In this document: positions 15,245 to 22,678 of the stretch, piece after piece
Layout: every line of letters begins with the position of its first letter
Numbering within the stretch: the stretch's first letter is position 1
NCBI RefSeq assembly: GCF_004078655.1
Contig: NZ_RZNC01000002.1
Span: forward strand, 544,300-608,299
Direction: 5' to 3'
DNA: 64,000 bases
Origin: Labedella populi
Lineage (GTDB): Bacteria > Actinomycetota > Actinomycetes > Actinomycetales > Microbacteriaceae
Notes under the pieces: generated by a model
Databases searched by the model: none
What the model saw: only the letters and a program-made list of their open reading frames with translations
Told to the model about the DNA's origin: nothing
Program-made: the position numbers and the translations under genes

Positions 15245-16429
15245 TCACCGCACCCGCACACCGAGGGATCGTCCCGCGAGTCGCCGACCGGCGTGGGAGA
15301 TCTCCGTGGCGAGTCGGGACAACGCCGCCGCGGCGTCGTCGTGCGGGGCCCCGAGCACCACGGGCCGGCCGTCGTCGCCGCCCTCGCGAACGGCCTGACT
15401 GAGGGGGATGCTCACGAGCAACGGCACCGGCTCATCCTGACCCGCCGACAACCGAGAGGCCACTTCGGCGCCGCCTCCGGAGCCGAACACCTCGACGATG
15501 GATCCGTCGGGTGCGCTGAAGGGGCCCATGTTCTCGATCACGCCCACGACGCGCTGGCCGGTCTGACGTGCGACGACGCCGCTGCGCTCGGCGACGTCGG
15601 CGGCCGCCGTTTGCGGCGTGGTCACGACGAGCACCTCGGCGTGGGGGAGTAGCTGACCGACGGAGATGGCGACGTCGCCGGTCCCGGGCGGCAGATCGAG
15701 CAGAAGGACGTCGAGGTCGCCGAAGTAGACGTCCGTCAGGAACTGCGCGATCGTGCGGTGCAGCATTGGTCCCCTCCACGCGACCGCGGTGGAGGGGTCG
15801 TCGACGAACATCCCGATGGAGATCACCTTCACTCCGTGCGCCACCGGCGGAAGGATCATGTCGTCCACGCGCGTGGGACGCACGGCCCTCCCGGGGTGGG
15901 CGGGGTCCTCGAGGCCGAGCAGTCCGGGGATGGAGAAGCCGTGGACGTCGGCGTCGACGAGTCCGACCGACAACCCCCTGGCGGCGAGGGCGACCGCGAG
16001 GTTGGCCGTGATGGTCGATTTGCCGACTCCGCCCTTTCCGCTCGTCACAGCGATGACTCGCGTGAGGGAGTCGGGGGTGAACGGCATCTCGCGTCGGCCC
16101 GGTCCGCGCAGCCTCTCGGTCAAGGCACGACGCTGATCCGGGGTCATGACGCCCACGTCCACGTGCGTCGAGGTCACCCCGGCGACGCTCGCGACGGTGT
16201 TCCGTACGTCCTCCTCGATCGTCCGCGCCGCCGGGCAACCGACGATCGTCAGTCGGATATTGACGGTCGCGGCGCCGACGTCGTCGACGATGACGTCGCC
16301 GACCATGTCCAATTCCGTGATGGGTCGCCGGATCTCGGGGTCGATGACCCGGTCGAGTGCGCGGCGGACACGGCCCGCGGCGTCGTCCGAGCGGTCGCGG
16401 CCGGAACCTCCGGAGGTCGGATCAGACAC
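15245..16429 (-). CDS. mrp: Mrp/ApbC-type P-loop ATPase (Fe-S cluster carrier)
   Basis: 394-residue two-domain protein. The N-terminal part (about residues 15-95) is a MIP18/DUF59 domain with 'DPEIRRPITELDMV' and 'VGCPAARTIEEDV'. The ParA/MinD-type ATPase follows with the deviant Walker A 'SGKGGVGKST' and 'GLVDADVHGFSIPGLLG'. Proteins of this type transfer Fe-S clusters to apoproteins. The usual C-terminal CXXC is not obvious: 'ENMGPFSAPDG' occupies the place of the usual 'ENMSYF.CP' segment and lacks the cysteine pair. The GTG at 16429 overlaps the upstream gene by eight bases. Confidence 0.9.
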   Translation of the reverse strand: MSDPTSGGSGRDRSDDAAGRVRRALDRVIDPEIRRPITELDMVGDVIVDDVGAATVNIRLTIVGCPAARTIEEDVRNTVASVAGVTSTHVDVGVMTPDQRRALTERLRGPGRREMPFTPDSLTRVIAVTSGKGGVGKSTITANLAVALAARGLSVGLVDADVHGFSIPGLLGLEDPAHPGRAVRPTRVDDMILPPVAHGVKVISIGMFVDDPSTAVAWRGPMLHRTIAQFLTDVYFGDLDVLLLDLPPGTGDVAISVGQLLPHAEVLVVTTPQTAAADVAERSGVVARQTGQRVVGVIENMGPFSAPDGSIVEVFGSGGGAEVASRLSAGQDEPVPLLVSIPLSQAVREGGDDGRPVVLGAPHDDAAAALSRLATEISHAGRRLAGRSLGVRVR

Positions 16430-16958
16430 GGGGTCGATCCCCGCCGCCGCCCTCGGTCGACGAGTCCTTTGAGTCGAGTTCGTCGAGCAGGGAGCGCAGC
16501 TCCTGACGGATGAAGTCGCGGGAGGCGACGTCCTTGAGGGCGAGACGGAGCGCGACGACCTCGCGAGCGAGGTACTCGGTGTCGGCGAGATTGCGTTCGG
16601 CACGCTGGCGGTCCTGCTCGATCTGCACCCGGTCGCGGTCGTCCTGCCGGTTCTGCGCGAGCAGGATGAGCGGAGCGGCGTAGGACGCCTGCAGCGACAG
16701 GATGAGCGTGAGAGCCGTGAAGCCGAGGGCAGCCGAATCGAATCGGGCGTCCTCCGGGGCGAGCGTGTTGTAGATGATCCAGGCGACGCAGAACAGCGTC
16801 AGCCCCATCAGGAACCACGGAGTGCCCATCGCACGGGCGATCCATTCCGTGAACCGACCGAAGCGGTCGCTCGACTGACGACGGCGCGGCGCGAGGACGG
16901 GAGCGCGCATGCCCTTTGGTGCGTCGAGTCTGACGTCGTTCTTCGGCGTCCTAGCCAT
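16422..16958 (-). CDS. DUF1003 membrane protein
   Basis: 178-residue protein of the DUF1003 family, function unknown. Two transmembrane segments (about residues 47-66 and 75-97, with 'FTALTLILSLQASYAAPLIL') are flanked by a basic N-terminus and a charged, helical C-terminus ('ILLAQNRQDDRDRVQIEQD'), the canonical layout. It overlaps the upstream MgtE-N/CBS gene and the downstream mrp gene by eight bases each, so the three form one operon. Confidence 0.92.
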   Translation of the reverse strand: MARTPKNDVRLDAPKGMRAPVLAPRRRQSSDRFGRFTEWIARAMGTPWFLMGLTLFCVAWIIYNTLAPEDARFDSAALGFTALTLILSLQASYAAPLILLAQNRQDDRDRVQIEQDRQRAERNLADTEYLAREVVALRLALKDVASRDFIRQELRSLLDELDSKDSSTEGGGGDRPRV

Positions 16959-18234
16959 GCGTCATCCTCCGTCCGGTGCGTACTCTCTGGGGGCGTTCGT
17001 CGTCGCCGTGACTTCGCCAGTCGTCCGGCAGCAGGTAGTCGAGGATGTCGTCAATCGTCACCACCCCGACGAGTCGATGGTTCTCGTCGACCACGGGGAC
17101 AGAGACGAGGTCGTAGCTCGCGAGGATGCGGGATACTTCTGCGGCCGTGGTGTCGGCGGAGACGGGATCGAGGCTCTGATCGAGGATGGTGCCCAGTCTT
17201 TCGTGCGGCGGGTAGCGCAGCATGCGCTGGAAGTGCACCATGCCGAGGAATCGGCCCGTCGGGGGTTCGTAGGGCGGGAGGGTGATGCACACGGCCGCGC
17301 CGAGCGCCGGCGGCAGCTCCGCGCGGCGCACGAGTGCGAGCGCCTCGGCGACCGTCGAGTCCGCGGACAGGATCACGGGCTCCGTCGTCATCAGTCCACC
17401 GGCGGTGTCCGGGGCGAAAGCGAGGAGCATGCGCACGTCGTCGGCCTCCTCCGGCTCCATGAGCTCGAGGAGGTGCTCTCCGCGTTCCGTCGGGAGTTGG
17501 GCAATGAGGTCCGCGGCGTCGTCCGGCTGCATCTGGTCGAGCACGTCGGCCGCTCGGTCGTCGTCGAGCTGACCGAGGATGTTCACCTGCTCGCTCTCGG
17601 GCATCTCCTCGAGCGCGTCGGCGAGCCGGTCGTCCGGGAGTTCTCCGGCGACCTCGAGCATGCGCTCCTCCGGCAGATCGAGGAGTGTGCTCGCGAGGTC
17701 GGCGGGCTTCAGGTCGCTGTAGGTGGCGATGAGCTGCTCGGCGGATTGCGCCTCCGTGCCACCCGTCTTCTCGGTGACGTCCCGCCAGGACACGAAGGAG
17801 GTGTGGCCCTTCGCGAAGAGCGACGAACTCGTCTTCGGCCGGCGCACGAAGTACTGGCTGACGGCCCAGGTCCCGCCGGTCTTCTGCTCGATCGCGACGT
17901 CCTCGATCGTCGCCTCGCCCGAGCCGTCCGTGAACACGACCTTCCGACCGAGGATCTCGGCGATCACTCGCTCCTCACCCGCCCGCTGCTCGAAGCGGCG
18001 GACGTTGATGAGGCCCGTCGTGATGATCTGACCGGCGGCGATACTCGTGACCCGATTGATCGACACGAAGACGCGTCGCTTGCCGGGAATCTCCACGAGG
18101 AGGCCGACGACGCGAGGCGGGTCCTTCGGTCTCGAGACCACCAGGACGTCGCGCACCTTTCCGACCCGGTCACCGGCCGGATCGAAGACCATGCACCCGG
18201 CCAACCGGGCGACGAACACTCTTGTGGCACTCAC
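16951..18234 (-). CDS. PRC-barrel / MgtE-N / CBS regulatory protein lacking the transporter domain
   Basis: 427 residues. The N-terminal part resembles a PRC-barrel ('GKVRDVLVVSRP'). Residues of about 180-290 are MgtE-N superhelical repeats ('LLDLPEERMLEVAGELPDD', 'ALEEMPESEQVNILGQLDDD'). Two CBS domains follow to the C-terminus ('MTTEPVILSADSTVAEAL', 'YDLVSVPVVDENHRLVG'). No hydrophobic helices follow, so this is the cytosolic sensor half of an MgtE magnesium channel without the pore. It may sense Mg2+ or nucleotides and act on DUF1003, with which it overlaps. Start GTG, with TAAGTT six bases upstream. Confidence 0.88.
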   Translation of the reverse strand: MSATRVFVARLAGCMVFDPAGDRVGKVRDVLVVSRPKDPPRVVGLLVEIPGKRRVFVSINRVTSIAAGQIITTGLINVRRFEQRAGEERVIAEILGRKVVFTDGSGEATIEDVAIEQKTGGTWAVSQYFVRRPKTSSSLFAKGHTSFVSWRDVTEKTGGTEAQSAEQLIATYSDLKPADLASTLLDLPEERMLEVAGELPDDRLADALEEMPESEQVNILGQLDDDRAADVLDQMQPDDAADLIAQLPTERGEHLLELMEPEEADDVRMLLAFAPDTAGGLMTTEPVILSADSTVAEALALVRRAELPPALGAAVCITLPPYEPPTGRFLGMVHFQRMLRYPPHERLGTILDQSLDPVSADTTAAEVSRILASYDLVSVPVVDENHRLVGVVTIDDILDYLLPDDWRSHGDDERPQRVRTGRRMTHG

Positions 18235-18240
18235 TCTTCT

Positions 18241-18246
18241 AACTTA
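18241..18246 (-). promoter_or_regulatory. -10 element (TAAGTT), leaderless, MgtE-N/DUF1003/mrp operon
   Basis: On the minus strand TAAGTT is followed by six bases and the GTG at 18234. Confidence 0.5.
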
Positions 18247-18311
18247 GACCGCTCAAGCATCACACACGGGCGGGGCGCCGGATGTTCTCGCCCTGGTGGG
18301 ACAATGGAACG

Positions 18312-18836
18312 GTGAGTATGCCGCAGAGTGGACAGCGTCGAAGCCCGATCATCGAGATCCCGCCGGGGGAGACCGTGGCGAGCTACGACAAGTACGACGA
18401 CGCGCAAGCAGCCGTCGACACTCTCGCGGCCGCCGATTTCCCCGTGCGGAAAGTCTCGATCGTCGGCGCGGACCTGCGTAGCGTCGAGCGCATCACCGGT
18501 CGTATGAGTTACGGCCGTGCCGCGGCGGGGGGCGCGTTGAGCGGAGCGTGGCTCGGGCTCTTCTTCGGTCTTCTGCTCGTGATCGTGGCCCCGCAGTCAG
18601 GTTTCGTCTTCGTCGGCGCTGCCGTGCTCATCGGCGCAGCCTTTGGCATGATGTTCAACGTCGTCACCTACACCATCCGTCGTCGACGTCGCGACTTCAG
18701 TTCCATCGCGCAGATCGTGGCGACGAGTTATGCGGTCGTCGTCGAGACGGAGCTCGCGAACAAGGCCCGCAACATCCTCGGAGGGGCCGCGGCCACCGCG
18801 ACGGGGGACGAACAGGGGCCGAGCCTCTACCTCTGA
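18312..18836 (+). CDS. General stress protein 17M-like membrane protein
   Basis: 174 residues. The N-terminal part ('ETVASYDKYDDAQAAVDTL', 'VSIVGADLRSVERITGRM') is a GSP17M/YflT-like domain. Two membrane segments rich in Gly and Ala follow (about residues 78-97 and 99-118), then 'YTIRRRRRDFSSIAQIVA' and a short soluble tail. Such proteins are annotated as general stress proteins; the biochemical role is unknown. The GTG at 18312 is preferred to the ATG 30 bases upstream because GACAAT lies six bases before it. Confidence 0.8.
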   Translation: MSMPQSGQRRSPIIEIPPGETVASYDKYDDAQAAVDTLAAADFPVRKVSIVGADLRSVERITGRMSYGRAAAGGALSGAWLGLFFGLLLVIVAPQSGFVFVGAAVLIGAAFGMMFNVVTYTIRRRRRDFSSIAQIVATSYAVVVETELANKARNILGGAAATATGDEQGPSLYL

Positions 18837-18855
18837 GTGAGTGTGAGTGAGCGGA

Positions 18856-20298
18856 TCAGTCGCGCGCCGTCGCGGCCACCCGTGCCATCCATGCCTCGAC
18901 GTCGTCGGCGGTCCGCGGGATGTCGGCGGACAGATTGACGGCGCCGTCCGCGGTGACGAGGATGTCGTCCTCGATGCGGACGCCGATGCCGCGGAACTCC
19001 TCGGGCACCGTCAGGTCGTCGGGCTGGAAGTAGAGTCCCGGTTCGATCGTGAAGACCATCCCTTCGGTGACGACCCCGTCGTGGTACATGTCGCGGCGGG
19101 CCTGGGCGCAGTCGTGCACGTCGAGACCGAGGTGGTGACTCGTGCCGTGCACCATGTACCGGCGGTGGAACTGCGCGTCCGGCTCGAGCGATTCCTCCGC
19201 CGAGACCGGCAGCATGCCCCACTCGGCGGTGTGGCGAGCGATGACCTTCATCGCCTCGGCGTGGACGTCACGGAAGACGATACCGGGGCGCACGATCGCG
19301 AACGCCGCGTCGGCCGCCTCGCGGACGGCTTCGTAGACCTTCCTCTGCACGGGGGAGAAGGTTCCGCCGACGGGGAGCGTACGCGTGATGTCGGCGGTGT
19401 AGAGGCTGTCGAGCTCGACACCGGCGTCGACGAGGATGAGGTCGCCCGTCGCCACCGCGCCATCGTTGCGGGTCCAGTGCAGGATGCAGGCGTGCGCGCC
19501 GGATGCCGCGATCGTGTCGTACCCGACGGCGTTTCCCTCGACCCGGGCGCGGGTCGAGAAGACACCCTCGACGATGCGCTCGCCGCGCGGCCGGTCCGCT
19601 ACACGGGGGAGCTCCGCCACGACGTCGTCGAAGCCCCGACGCGTCGCCTCGACCGCCGCGGTGAGCTCGGCGATCTCGAAGTCGTCCTTGACGAGGCGCA
19701 GTTCCGAGACGAACCGGTCGAGCTCCTCGTCCGCCCCGAGGGTACGGTCGGCTTCGCTCGTCGAGAAGGCGACGAGGTGATCCGTCGTGATCCCGAGGTC
19801 CGCAGCGACCTGCGCGAGCGAAGGACGAGGCCCGATCCAGAACTCGCCGATCGCGGGATTGGCATAGAACTCGTCCGACTCCCGCCCGGCGCGCTCACGG
19901 AAGTAGAGGGTGGCGGCGTGTCCGTCGTCGACCGGGTCGAGGACGAGAACGGAGTCAGGCTCGCTGTCGCTGCCCCAACCGGTCAGGTGGGCGAACGCCG
20001 ACTGCGCGCGGAAGGGAAAGTCGGTGTCGTTCGACCGAGTGAGTTGGGCACCGGCCGGCAGGACGACCCGCTCTCCGAGGAATGCCGCCGACACGGCCCG
20101 ACGGCGTTCGGCGGCGAAGCGCGCCGCTTCGCGGAGCTCGGGCAGCGCGTCGTCTCGATCGGCCCAACCGCTCGAGACGTAGTCCTGGAATCGGCTGCTC
20201 TGAGGCGTCGTAGACCGGTTGCTGTTCGACGGCGCCGGGGTCTCCGGGGTCGTCGTCTGGGTGTCGGAGACTGCTGTCACATCACTCGAAGAGGCCAT
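18856..20298 (-). CDS. Xaa-Pro aminopeptidase (M24B, aminopeptidase P)
   Basis: Cytoplasmic dinuclear metallopeptidase that removes N-terminal residues before proline, 480 residues. The N-terminal aminopeptidase-P domain ('LPAGAQLTRSNDTDFPFR') precedes the pita-bread catalytic fold. The five metal ligands are visible: Asp in 'LILVDAGVELDSLY', Asp in 'TADITRTLPV', His in 'HGTSHHLGLDVHD', Glu in 'FTIEPGLYF' and Glu in 'GVRIEDDILV'. ATG chosen at 20298 because CAGAAT stands six bases before it and the longer frame upstream has no family similarity. The first 35 residues are Ser/Thr-rich and probably disordered. Confidence 0.93.
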   Translation of the reverse strand: MASSSDVTAVSDTQTTTPETPAPSNSNRSTTPQSSRFQDYVSSGWADRDDALPELREAARFAAERRRAVSAAFLGERVVLPAGAQLTRSNDTDFPFRAQSAFAHLTGWGSDSEPDSVLVLDPVDDGHAATLYFRERAGRESDEFYANPAIGEFWIGPRPSLAQVAADLGITTDHLVAFSTSEADRTLGADEELDRFVSELRLVKDDFEIAELTAAVEATRRGFDDVVAELPRVADRPRGERIVEGVFSTRARVEGNAVGYDTIAASGAHACILHWTRNDGAVATGDLILVDAGVELDSLYTADITRTLPVGGTFSPVQRKVYEAVREAADAAFAIVRPGIVFRDVHAEAMKVIARHTAEWGMLPVSAEESLEPDAQFHRRYMVHGTSHHLGLDVHDCAQARRDMYHDGVVTEGMVFTIEPGLYFQPDDLTVPEEFRGIGVRIEDDILVTADGAVNLSADIPRTADDVEAWMARVAATARD

Positions 20299-20304
20299 GC
20301 CACC

Positions 20305-20310
20305 ATTCTG
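20305..20310 (-). promoter_or_regulatory. -10 element (CAGAAT) of the aminopeptidase P gene
   Basis: CAGAAT, six bases, then ATG on the minus strand, in the 29-base gap after the EEP-family gene. Confidence 0.4.
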
Positions 20311-20327
20311 GCACCGTGCGCTCCCTG

Positions 20328-21377
20328 TCAGGGCGACGAGGCCGCGGCGGAAAGCTGGACGAGGACGGGACGGTGATCGCTCGCCCAGAGGGCCGGGTCG
20401 TCGATGACCCTCATACCGGTCGTCTCCCAGTTCGGTGTCGCCATGACGTGGTCGATCGGGGAGCCGAGCAGACTGGGCCATGCCGAGGACCAGGTGCCGA
20501 CGGCGGCGTTGCCCGACAGCAGCCCCGCGTCAGAGCAACGACCCATCGTCGCACCGTCCTCCGTCGCGAGTCCCGCCATGTGGTCGACCGTCGCATTGAA
20601 GTCGCCGGCCATGATGACGTTCTCCTCGGCGCACTGGGTGGCGAGCCATTCCAGATCGGCTCGCCAGTTCTCCATCTGGCCGGGGATGGGAGCGACGGCG
20701 TGCACGGCGACGATCGTGGGGCCGTTGCCGTCGGTGGGCTTCAGGACCACAGTTGGGAGGACGGACGTGTTGCCGACGCGCGCCTGCTCCTCCGCCCGGT
20801 CGCGGTTGGAGTTCCAGACGGTCTCGTAGTCGCCGAGGCGGGGGCTCACGAGGATCGTCGTCGATCGGGCCTTCGCGATCTGATCGAATGCGACGGTGAG
20901 CACCCACATGGGGTTGCCGCCCTCCCGCATGCGGTTCGCGACCTCGATACCCGTCTCCTTGGTCGTCTCCGGCAGGCTGATGATGTCGGCCTTGCTGTCG
21001 AGCGCCGTGTGCGCGATCGTCTCCGCGCCCGGGGCGTCGCCGAGCGTGTTCCAACTGAGCACGGTGACGGAGTCGTCGGTCCAGTCCGCGAACGACGTGT
21101 CGCCGACGCCGCGCACACCCATGATCGCGGCGTTCGCTCCCGCCGTGAGGACGAGGAGGACGGCGATCGTTCCCGCGACCGGACGGAGCGGCCGGGCCAG
21201 GGCGAGCAGCAGGAACACCGCGGCGGCGGCGAGCGCCGCGGCGACGAGCACGCCGCGCAACGCGACCACTTGCGCGACGATCCACAGATGCTCCGCGCCG
21301 ACCAGTTGGGGCCAGGTCGCGACGAGGCATGCGATGGCGATGGCGATCGTCAGGACTGCACCGAGGAATCTGAGCAT
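20328..21377 (-). CDS. Endonuclease/exonuclease/phosphatase family protein with three membrane helices
   Basis: 349 residues. Three N-terminal hydrophobic helices (about residues 4-24, 34-60 and 68-90) lead into an extracytoplasmic EEP domain. Signature motifs are 'TVLSWNTLG', the metal-binding Glu in 'DIISLPETTKE', 'MAGDFNATVDHMAG' and the C-terminal 'ASDHRPVLVQL'. EEP proteins with this topology are usually phosphodiesterases acting on lipids or nucleic acids outside the cell; the substrate is unknown. A TATCGT hexamer nine bases before the ATG suggests a very short leader. Confidence 0.85.
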   Translation of the reverse strand: MLRFLGAVLTIAIAIACLVATWPQLVGAEHLWIVAQVVALRGVLVAAALAAAAVFLLLALARPLRPVAGTIAVLLVLTAGANAAIMGVRGVGDTSFADWTDDSVTVLSWNTLGDAPGAETIAHTALDSKADIISLPETTKETGIEVANRMREGGNPMWVLTVAFDQIAKARSTTILVSPRLGDYETVWNSNRDRAEEQARVGNTSVLPTVVLKPTDGNGPTIVAVHAVAPIPGQMENWRADLEWLATQCAEENVIMAGDFNATVDHMAGLATEDGATMGRCSDAGLLSGNAAVGTWSSAWPSLLGSPIDHVMATPNWETTGMRVIDDPALWASDHRPVLVQLSAAASSP

Positions 21378-21480
21378 GGCGTTGTCACGATACCCATGGC
21401 GCCCTGGGAAGCGGCCGAACCGGAACCGAGCGGTCGTGCGTATCGGGTCCCCGCGGGCCGCGCCGCCCCCCCCGCACGCC

Positions 21481-21486
21481 TAGAAT
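21481..21486 (+). promoter_or_regulatory. -10 element (TAGAAT), leaderless, PHP gene
   Basis: TAGAAT, six bases, then ATG at 21493. The hexamer follows a run of C residues in the divergent control region. Confidence 0.55.
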
Positions 21487-21492
21487 GGGGAC

Positions 21493-22425
21493 ATGGCGGG
21501 CGACAGGCGATTCCACGGCCCGAGCGACCTCCACACCCACTCGAGCGTGTCGGACGGCACGGAGACTCCGAGTCGGCTCGTCCGCTCGGCCTCGGAAGCG
21601 GGGCTCGGCACGGTCGCGCTCACCGACCACGACTCCACGGCCGGGTGGTCGGAGGCGACGGCGGCCGCCCACGCCGTCGGCGTCACGCTCATCCCCGGCA
21701 TGGAGTTCAGCACTCGGCTCGGGTACCGCAGCATCCACTTGTTGGCTTACCTCTTCGATCCGGCGAACGGCGATCTCGTCACCGAGATGGCGAGGATCCG
21801 CGAGGCACGTCTCGTCCGCGCCGAACGCATCGTTCAGAACCTTTCCCGCGACTACGAACTCACGTGGGACGACGTCGTCGCGCAGACGACGGACGGCGCG
21901 ACGATCGGGCGTCCGCACATCGCGGACGCGCTCGTCGCCCGCGGTCACGTCCCGACGCGCAGCGAGGCGTTCGCGAGCATCCTGCACCCGTCGCGCGGAT
22001 ACTTCCTGCCGCACTACGCCCCTGATCCGGTGTCGGCCGTGGCGCTCGTCGTCGCAGCGGGGGGAGTCCCCGTGATCGCGCACCCGGCGACCCGGGGGAC
22101 GGGACTGATCGTCTCCGATCGCGACATCGACGAGCTCGTCCGCGCCGGTCTCGCCGGCCTCGAGGTCGACCATCGGGAGAACACGACATCGGGTAAGCGG
22201 GAGATCCGTCGACTCGCTGAGCGACACGACCTCGTCCTCACGGGCTCGAGCGACTACCACGGTACGGGGAAGCCGAACCGCCTCGGCGAGAACACGACGT
22301 CGGCAGACGCCGTCGCGGCCATCATCGAGCGTGGAACCGGTAGTGCACCCGTCTACGGCCGGTCCTCGGCGCCCCTGCCCGGATCGTCGTCCACGGGTGC
22401 AGAGCCGCCCGCGCCGCTCGTCTAG
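21493..22425 (+). CDS. PHP-domain phosphoesterase (nucleoside bisphosphate phosphatase-like)
   Basis: 310-residue metal-dependent phosphoesterase. PHP motifs in order: 'DLHTHSSVSDG', 'VALTDHDSTAGWSEA', 'GMEFST', 'VPVIAHPATRG', 'EVDHREN' and 'GSSDYHGTGK', which supply the trinuclear metal ligands. Relatives hydrolyse 3',5'-nucleoside bisphosphates or 5'-RNA ends (RNase AM type). The tail after about residue 285 is Ser/Pro/Ala-rich. Start ATG fixed by the leaderless -10 element. Confidence 0.9.
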   Translation: MAGDRRFHGPSDLHTHSSVSDGTETPSRLVRSASEAGLGTVALTDHDSTAGWSEATAAAHAVGVTLIPGMEFSTRLGYRSIHLLAYLFDPANGDLVTEMARIREARLVRAERIVQNLSRDYELTWDDVVAQTTDGATIGRPHIADALVARGHVPTRSEAFASILHPSRGYFLPHYAPDPVSAVALVVAAGGVPVIAHPATRGTGLIVSDRDIDELVRAGLAGLEVDHRENTTSGKREIRRLAERHDLVLTGSSDYHGTGKPNRLGENTTSADAVAAIIERGTGSAPVYGRSSAPLPGSSSTGAEPPAPLV

Positions 22426-22540
22426 CGCGGGGCCGACGGGCGCGGGTCCGACGGGCGCGGTGCGGCGACGGCGGCGAGGTCCCCGACGTCCAGACGGGCA
22501 CGGCCGCGGGATGCGGACGTGCCCGTCGCTCCGACCGCAG

Positions 22541-22678
22541 GACCAGGCCGACCAGGGGATCAGGCGGACCAGACCAGGCCGGCTAGAGGATCAGGCGGAC
22601 CAGATCAGGCCGACCAGGGGATCAGGCGGACCAGATCAGGCGGACTAGATCAGGCCGACCAGGGGATCAGGCCGACGG
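22541..22678. repeat. 14-base tandem repeat array (about ten units)
   Basis: Head-to-tail units of GATCAGGCGGACCA and one- to three-base variants (GGCCGACCA, GGCGGACTA), some separated by an extra GG or GAG, so spacing alternates between 14 and 16-17. The array lies in the 241-base gap between the convergent PHP and DEAD-box genes. Its last unit contains the helicase stop codon. The 115 bases before it (22426-22540) hold a shorter G/C-rich duplication and no gene. Confidence 0.85.
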
